Source: Melampsora larici-populina 98AG31
Taxonomy: Eukaryota > Basidiomycota > Pucciniomycetes > Pucciniales > Melampsoraceae
NCBI RefSeq assembly: GCF_000204055.1
Contig: NW_006768805.1
Span: 15,307-79,306 of the forward strand
Length of the DNA: 64,000 bases
Reading direction: 5' to 3'
In this document: in pieces, positions 59,071-64,000 of the stretch
How positions within the stretch are numbered: position 1 is the stretch's first letter
Layout: every line of letters begins with the position of its first letter
Notes under the pieces: generated by a model
Told to the model about the DNA's origin: nothing
What the model saw: the letters and a program-made list of their open reading frames with translations, nothing else
The model's database searches: none
Position numbers and translations under genes: made by a program

Positions 59071-60255
59071 ATCAATGGAAACCACAAATTTGTAGATTGG
59101 CTCAAATGCAGGAGGTAAGAGAAGAAACAGTTGTAAAACTTATGAAGCAAATTGTGTGGATCGGAAACTAGAAGTCACAATATTGGATTAGTTGCCAGTT
59201 CACCATTCAAAGTTGGAGTTGGTTGGCTGATTGATTCATTTGCTTTGGAAGATCAGAAAGGTCAACAACAAGGTACTGAATTATTGGAATCCACCAGACC
59301 CATCAAACGTACAAGATGGTTTGTTGAGTTGAGGTTTATCACCACACATTTCCCTTTACAAACTGAGTCTAAATCAACCCAAGCTCATTCTTCTTCTGTA
59401 TCATGATTCTTGTGGTTCAATCACAGAATCTTCACCACATTCAAGACTAAGAATGGTAAATGCATGTTGTTTTTGATCCTATCAGTATCATCTTTGATCT
59501 TGTCTTGCATCGCTATTGCTTGATATCTTGATTTCACATTCTTGGATCACATGATCTAATATCAGAGAAAAATATAAGAGGATTTTTGAGAATAAAGAAA
59601 TGACACTGAAGTTGATTGCATTGTTGGGAAATCTTCTATAAGTCGTGATTTCCTCTGGTGAAGACTTCAGGATCTCAGAATCACTATCTTGATCAAAAAT
59701 CTTTCAATCTTGTAATATAGTAGAGTAGGTTTTTGAGAGATGAAAACCCAACTTCAGGTTCAGTATGCATTTGACATCTTTGAACTTTTCTGGAGAGGTA
59801 CATCCAGAAGGTCTGTTACTTGGATTAGTGGTTTGATTTAATGGACTTGGAGTCCTTAGGGCCAGCAAGTGGGCACTGAAGCCTAATCTTACCATTGTCT
59901 GTGTTATAAAAGATGTGGCAAAGAAGGTGCAGAGTTGTGGGAGGGAGTTTGATTGAGCAGATGATGGTGAAGTCATGTTTGGTTGCTGAATGTTGATCAA
60001 GGAAATCAGACTTTCAGATAAACCATCATTCAAACTTGAGCCATTGAATTTGCAGGATGATTATTACAGCCATTTGAGAATGATGGTTTTTTTTTGAAAA
60101 GTGCATCATGGTTCAAAACATGGTTTTCTTCTTGACCAAGTTTTGTTTCTCTGCTCATCTTGAGATTACAAATCATAGAAAACCTGTAAGAACACTTTTT
60201 GATCGGTCTGAAGCACTGCAGCAATGTCAATTTTTGAAAAAAGAAATCATTCATT

Positions 60256-60543
60256 TATGGCGTTCAAACATGCGCGAGAAATTTGCAAGTTGCGAGAAAG
60301 TTCTGTGCAAGCTCTTTTAAACATCTTGCATGGAACTTCCACAAAACTTGCAGACTTAAGAAAGTTATGTGTGAACCTAGGCTTCCCCGCTTCGAGGACT
60401 CAGTTTGCCCTTGATGAGATACATACAGCAGGGGGTTGTGAAAAAATTAATTAAGCAAGATCCATGCAAGATTTCTTGCACGGATCTTGCACGGATCTTG
60501 CACATCGGTTTTGCAAATTTCTTGCACATGTTTGAACGCCATA
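60256..60543. mobile_element. 288-bp TA-flanked MITE
   Basis: Ends TATGGCGTTCAAACATG with AGAAATTTGCAA form imperfect inverted repeats of about 34 bases with TA at both sides. Tandem CTTGCACGGAT units lie near the right end. Non-coding. Confidence 0.85.
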
Positions 60544-60553
60544 ATTGATAAAT

Positions 60554-61405
60554 TAGCGGTGTACAAACCTACAACCCAACATGAAACCCCATGAAAAAAA
60601 CCCATGAAAACCCAACTTCTTTATGGGTTTTTCTGACGGGTTTTTTTCATGGGTCGCCCTGGAAAGGTTTGAACGCCCCAACTCCTAAAACATGTCTTGA
60701 AAGTTGAGTCACAGGCCACACGCTGCTCTTGTCATCACTTGAGGCCTTAACTTTACTCCACATCTCTCTTTTTTGCATCCAGCTCAACCACCGCGCTTTT
60801 TGTATCGATAAAGGTTTTTCTTGATTTGAATCTCACACTACTTCAAGGAAATTTTAGTTTTGAAAGTTTCATCTCTTTTTGTGGTTTAGAAGTATCATCT
60901 CAAAGTCTTAGAAGCCAACTTCAACAGTTTCTTTTTGAGATGAAACGATATGTTTTTTTATTGAAAACAATGTCTTCATTTCAAAAGTCTCATGTCAAAG
61001 GTCTGAAAGGCAATTCAGATCAGTTTTTGTTTGAAGTAAAACGATACATTGTGCGATCGTTTGAAATAAAACGATCGCTTTTGAATTCTTCAAATTGCAA
61101 AGGTTGAAACAAACCGAAGAGAGGGAAACTTTGAAATCAGCATACATCAGGTATTTAGACAAGCAGCATATGTTTATTTTGTAAGGATTTGTGTTATTTG
61201 GGTGTGTTGCGTTGACCAAGAAGGGGTGGGGTTGGTTGAGTCTACATATATTGAACACAACTATTTTTTTCAACAAACGGGTGGTGAGATCTAGACGATT
61301 TCGACCCATGTGAAAAAACCCATGAAAAAAACCCATGAAGAAGTTGGGTTTTCATGGGTTTTTTTCATGGGTTTTCATGTTGGGTTGTAGGTTTGTACAC
61401 CGCTA
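60554..61405. mobile_element. 852-bp TA-flanked element with ~65-bp inverted repeats
   Basis: The ends start TAGCGGTGTACAAACCTACA and continue through CCCAACATGAAA and CCCATGAAAA repeats to CCCAACTTCTT on both sides. TA stands at each end. The inside has only a short T-rich open frame (60826-61107), not transposase-like. It starts 10 bases after the preceding MITE. Confidence 0.85.
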
Positions 61406-61687
61406 TTGTCTGGAATAACCACAGTTTTGCAAGTGCTTCATCACATGCAGTTGATGAACAGTTAGTCAATTGGTTGATCAATTAGGGTACTCAAAGCATC
61501 TATGTAGCGCTACATATGTAGAAAAATAGAGCCAAATATAGAAATATAGTTTTTTTTGAAACTATGTGACAGTTATTTTTTTTCACATAATTTCTCTTCT
61601 GCTCCGGTTCATCTCCAGCCATCTGTTGCCCTTTGGCAGTCAATCTCGCAATTCATAAGCCCCGCATCTCCACAATCACACTTCACC

Positions 61688-63584
61688 ATGTCCGATAGAC
61701 CACCATCACCACAAAATACGGACAGCAACTCAACAAGTATCTCACCAAACAGCTCAGCCACCTCCTTGAACAGCCTAACGTTGAACGAAGTCCTGTCAAG
61801 TCTTTGTTCCCCTCCGGTCTCAGTGTTTTCATCAATTTCACCACACCACCATCCCCTTCTTTCTTCATCAACTCCTTCAGTTATCTATACGTATCCCAGT
61901 CATCCTCCTCTCCAGGAACTCTCACAAGCCCATCTCGCGTCTGTGCCAGTCTCGCCAACTCCAGCTATCTCAATGGCAAAACCAGCCAAGAAGACTCGTA
62001 ATAAATCAGCTAAATTGTCTCAATCAACCTCTTCAACCAAGACCACCACTCCCAAAGAAACTAAACCGCAGATGGCTTGGGGGAAAGATACGAATTCAGA
62101 GGGCAAGACACCTATAGAATTGATAGTCGAGTGGTTAGGTTTTACTTGGGGTGATCAAGAGGCCCCAAGTGATGCTGTTTGGATGTGCATGGAGAAGTAT
62201 GATCATACCTCAACCAACTTTTCCCGATATCGAGCTGGTGTACCAAAGAAGCGAGAATGTGCTGATAGATGCGCTATCTACCTGCGCACCAAGGGATTCC
62301 CTACTGTAGATGGGCCCGGTGTGAAACAGCAGGTGCGTTGTCTCATTTTCACGAATACTGACCTCAATTTGTATTTCTGATTGTACTTTTTCTTGGTTTT
62401 ATAATTCTAGATCACCACATTGGAACAGAAATTTCATAAGGCCGAGACTTGGCGAGATGGCACGGGCGGTGGTATTTTCAAGGACCAAGCTGAGGAAGAG
62501 ATCGAAGCTCGACGAAGTGTTGCACAGGACGGCGAGTGGGATTCAGACATGGAAGATGAGATTAGGGCATTGGCTGCGAAAAGAACCAAGGGTATGCAAA
62601 TCTCGATTTGTCTCGTTGAACCCCAATTACGATTCTGACCCATTGCAATCTCCTTGATCAGATGCGATACTTTCACACTGCGCTTACTATGATGCCCTTC
62701 AACCACTCATGGGTCAACGCCCTAATAATCTCCCCTTAGCCTCGGCCGAAACCCCATCTCCTTCGAGTTCAATCCCACCAGCTGCTTCGACTTCAATGGC
62801 ACCAACTCCTTCAAACACCATCCACCCTAACCCTTTGACCTCGATCGACTTGACTAGTGGCCAAATTGACGAAACTCAATCTACTCAGATCAGTGGCTGG
62901 GATTCTACCCAATCAGTTAATCCCCATCTCGAATCGATTGAAGACTTTGATCTACCTGACCCAAACGATCTGACCGATGATCAACCCAGCTCCAACGATA
63001 TGATTGCACCCAATATACAATCTCAGCCTTTACAGCGAGCCTCCAGCTCTCAATCTCAAACTCCAGCAAGAAACAAAGTTTCTTCCGAAGCCAGTCAAAC
63101 GCCAAAAAACAGCTCGAGGCGATCTTCCGGCAGCGCTGCTGTACTCAAGTCGATGAAGTCCTCATTACCTAGTCAAACTGATTTTCAAGAGATGAATATG
63201 AATGCTAAAGAAACAAACAACACCAATCGATTGATGCTTCAACAAACGGCAGACACTCACAACACTGTCATCGGGTTGTTAGGGGCCAAATTTGGCCTAC
63301 CGTCATCTTCTTCCAAACACTCTTTGGAAGAAGAGGATGCAAATGTATTAGCAAATAAGAAAGCCAAGAGGGCAAAACAAGACGAGCTGGATCTTATCCG
63401 TTTGGAACGCGAATTGGCAGCTGAGCGTAGGGCTTTTGAAAATGAAAAGAGTGGATCTGGATCAAAAATGTCACCGTTGGAGTTAACCCGCGAAAAGGTG
63501 GATATGGTAGCTAAATTAACGCTCTCGCATGTTCCTCTTGAAAAGGCCCAGCAGATGGTTGAGGAAATGCTCAAGGACTTGTAA
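61688..63584 (+). CDS. Rust Myb/trihelix-like hypothetical protein, three exons, 582 residues
   Basis: Exons 61688-62332, 62411-62591 and 62662-63584 join in frame. The ATG at 61688 (MSDRPPSPQN) was chosen because upstream codons look like leader sequence. A Ser/Pro-rich N-terminus is followed by TPIELIVEWLGFTWGDQEAP, FSRYRAGVPKKRECADRC and ITTLEQKFHKAETWRDGTG, then LSHCAYYDALQPLMGQRP. This is the helix-turn-helix-like arrangement of a family I recall as expanded in rusts, likely DNA binding (inferred). The C-terminus is a charged coiled coil (DELDLIRLERELAAERRAFE) ending KAQQMVEEMLKDL, plausible for dimerisation. It could be a host regulator or a transposon-derived accessory gene; no element ends were found around it. 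Confidence 0.8.
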
Positions 63585-63640
63585 TGAGGAAGATCAAAAG
63601 ATCTCAAGTCGATTAAGAAGCTCAACTTTGTTTGTTTGTT

Positions 63641-63788
63641 CTCTGACTCAAAAAATTCAACTTTTTTTAATTCTATCTTCCTATCGAAAAAAAATTCAAT
63701 CAGAAAAAAAAATTCTCTGACTCAAAAAATTCAACTTTTTTTAATTCTATCTTCCTATCGAAAAAAAATCCAATCAGAAAAAAAAATC
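63641..63788. repeat. Tandem duplication, 2 x 74 bp, A/T-rich
   Basis: CTCTGACTCAAAAAATTCAA with a following ATCTTCCTATCGAAAAAAAA occurs twice with period 74, just downstream of the preceding gene. Confidence 0.85.
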
Positions 63789-63936
63789 TTTTTAAAATCT
63801 GGTCGTGTATGTTATATTTCTTATAGATATATAAAAAACCTTTGTATCGTTTCTCAAACCAAAATGCTAATCCTTTTTTGGAAAAAAGGCTGAGTCTTAC
63901 AATGAAATACAATCTCTTTATTAATGGCACATTTTG

Positions 63937-63979
63937 CCTTTTTCCAAACCGATCGTTCTTGATTGGTTTGGAAAAAGGT
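63937..63979. repeat. Hairpin GCCTTTTTCCAAACC / GGTTTGGAAAAAGG
   Basis: Two complementary 14-base arms around a 15-base loop at the right edge of the window. It may be a terminator-like hairpin or part of another MITE that continues outside. Confidence 0.55.
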
Positions 63980-64000
63980 CTTGTGGAATGACGAGTTAAC

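Noticed and set aside
59152..59406. 84-codon plus-strand open frame (KVGVGWLIDSFALEDQKGQ)
   Set aside because: Protein-like composition, but no ATG, no splice support and no recognised family.
59704..60033. 109-codon minus-strand open frame rich in Ser/Pro
   Set aside because: No recognised motif, and neighbouring sequence shows no gene structure.

Overview
The window reads as chromosomal DNA of a rust fungus (Pucciniales, Basidiomycota). The reasons are short GT..AG introns splitting nearly every gene, the set of gene families (KDZ and PIF/Harbinger transposons, multi-copy RecQ-like helicases, rust-expanded hypothetical families, a small secreted double-psi barrel protein, an UNC93-like transporter) and the very high transposon load. 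The genus cannot be fixed from sequence alone. No rRNA, tRNA or CRISPR array was recognised.

Only a few genes look like host genes. They are a helicase cut by the left edge (1-774, minus), a nine-exon secreted RlpA-like protein (5662-6905, plus), a twelve-exon UNC93-like membrane protein (49316-51571, plus) and a three-exon Myb/trihelix-like rust protein (61688-63584, plus). There are also a decayed rust-family gene (16602-18350), an unrecognised fragment near 23.4-23.9 kb and a 58-codon ORF with a signal peptide (47327-47503, minus).

The rest is mobile DNA. 0-24 kb holds foldback and MITE elements, minisatellites and a nearly intact KDZ transposase gene (10235-13826, minus). 24207-44504 is one PIF/Harbinger transposon of about 5 kb swollen to 20.3 kb by three nested insertions. 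A hAT element (24476-28870) sits in the fifth codon region of the PIF nuclease gene. A MULE (30223-35862, perfect 9-bp target duplication) lies between the convergent 3' ends of two PIF genes. A Copia retrotransposon (38812-44095, perfect 5-bp duplication) sits in the fifth/sixth codon of the PIF Myb/SANT gene. The PIF element also carries a third gene (35930-36894). 44.5-49 kb holds MITEs and a second copy of a 311-bp segment from 3.5 kb that has received a 93-bp foldback element. 52387-58157 is a second, unrelated MULE-type element with terminal inverted repeats of about 250 bp and a perfect 9-bp duplication. 58-61.4 kb holds three more inverted-repeat elements.

Two themes stand out. Both large MULE-type elements carry a deubiquitinase-like cysteine peptidase domain: OTU, fused in frame, in the first; USP-like, directly downstream, in the second. 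And five of six in-frame TGA stops in the decayed genes read TTGA, as expected from C-to-T change of TCGA, a RIP-like context reported for Pucciniomycotina.
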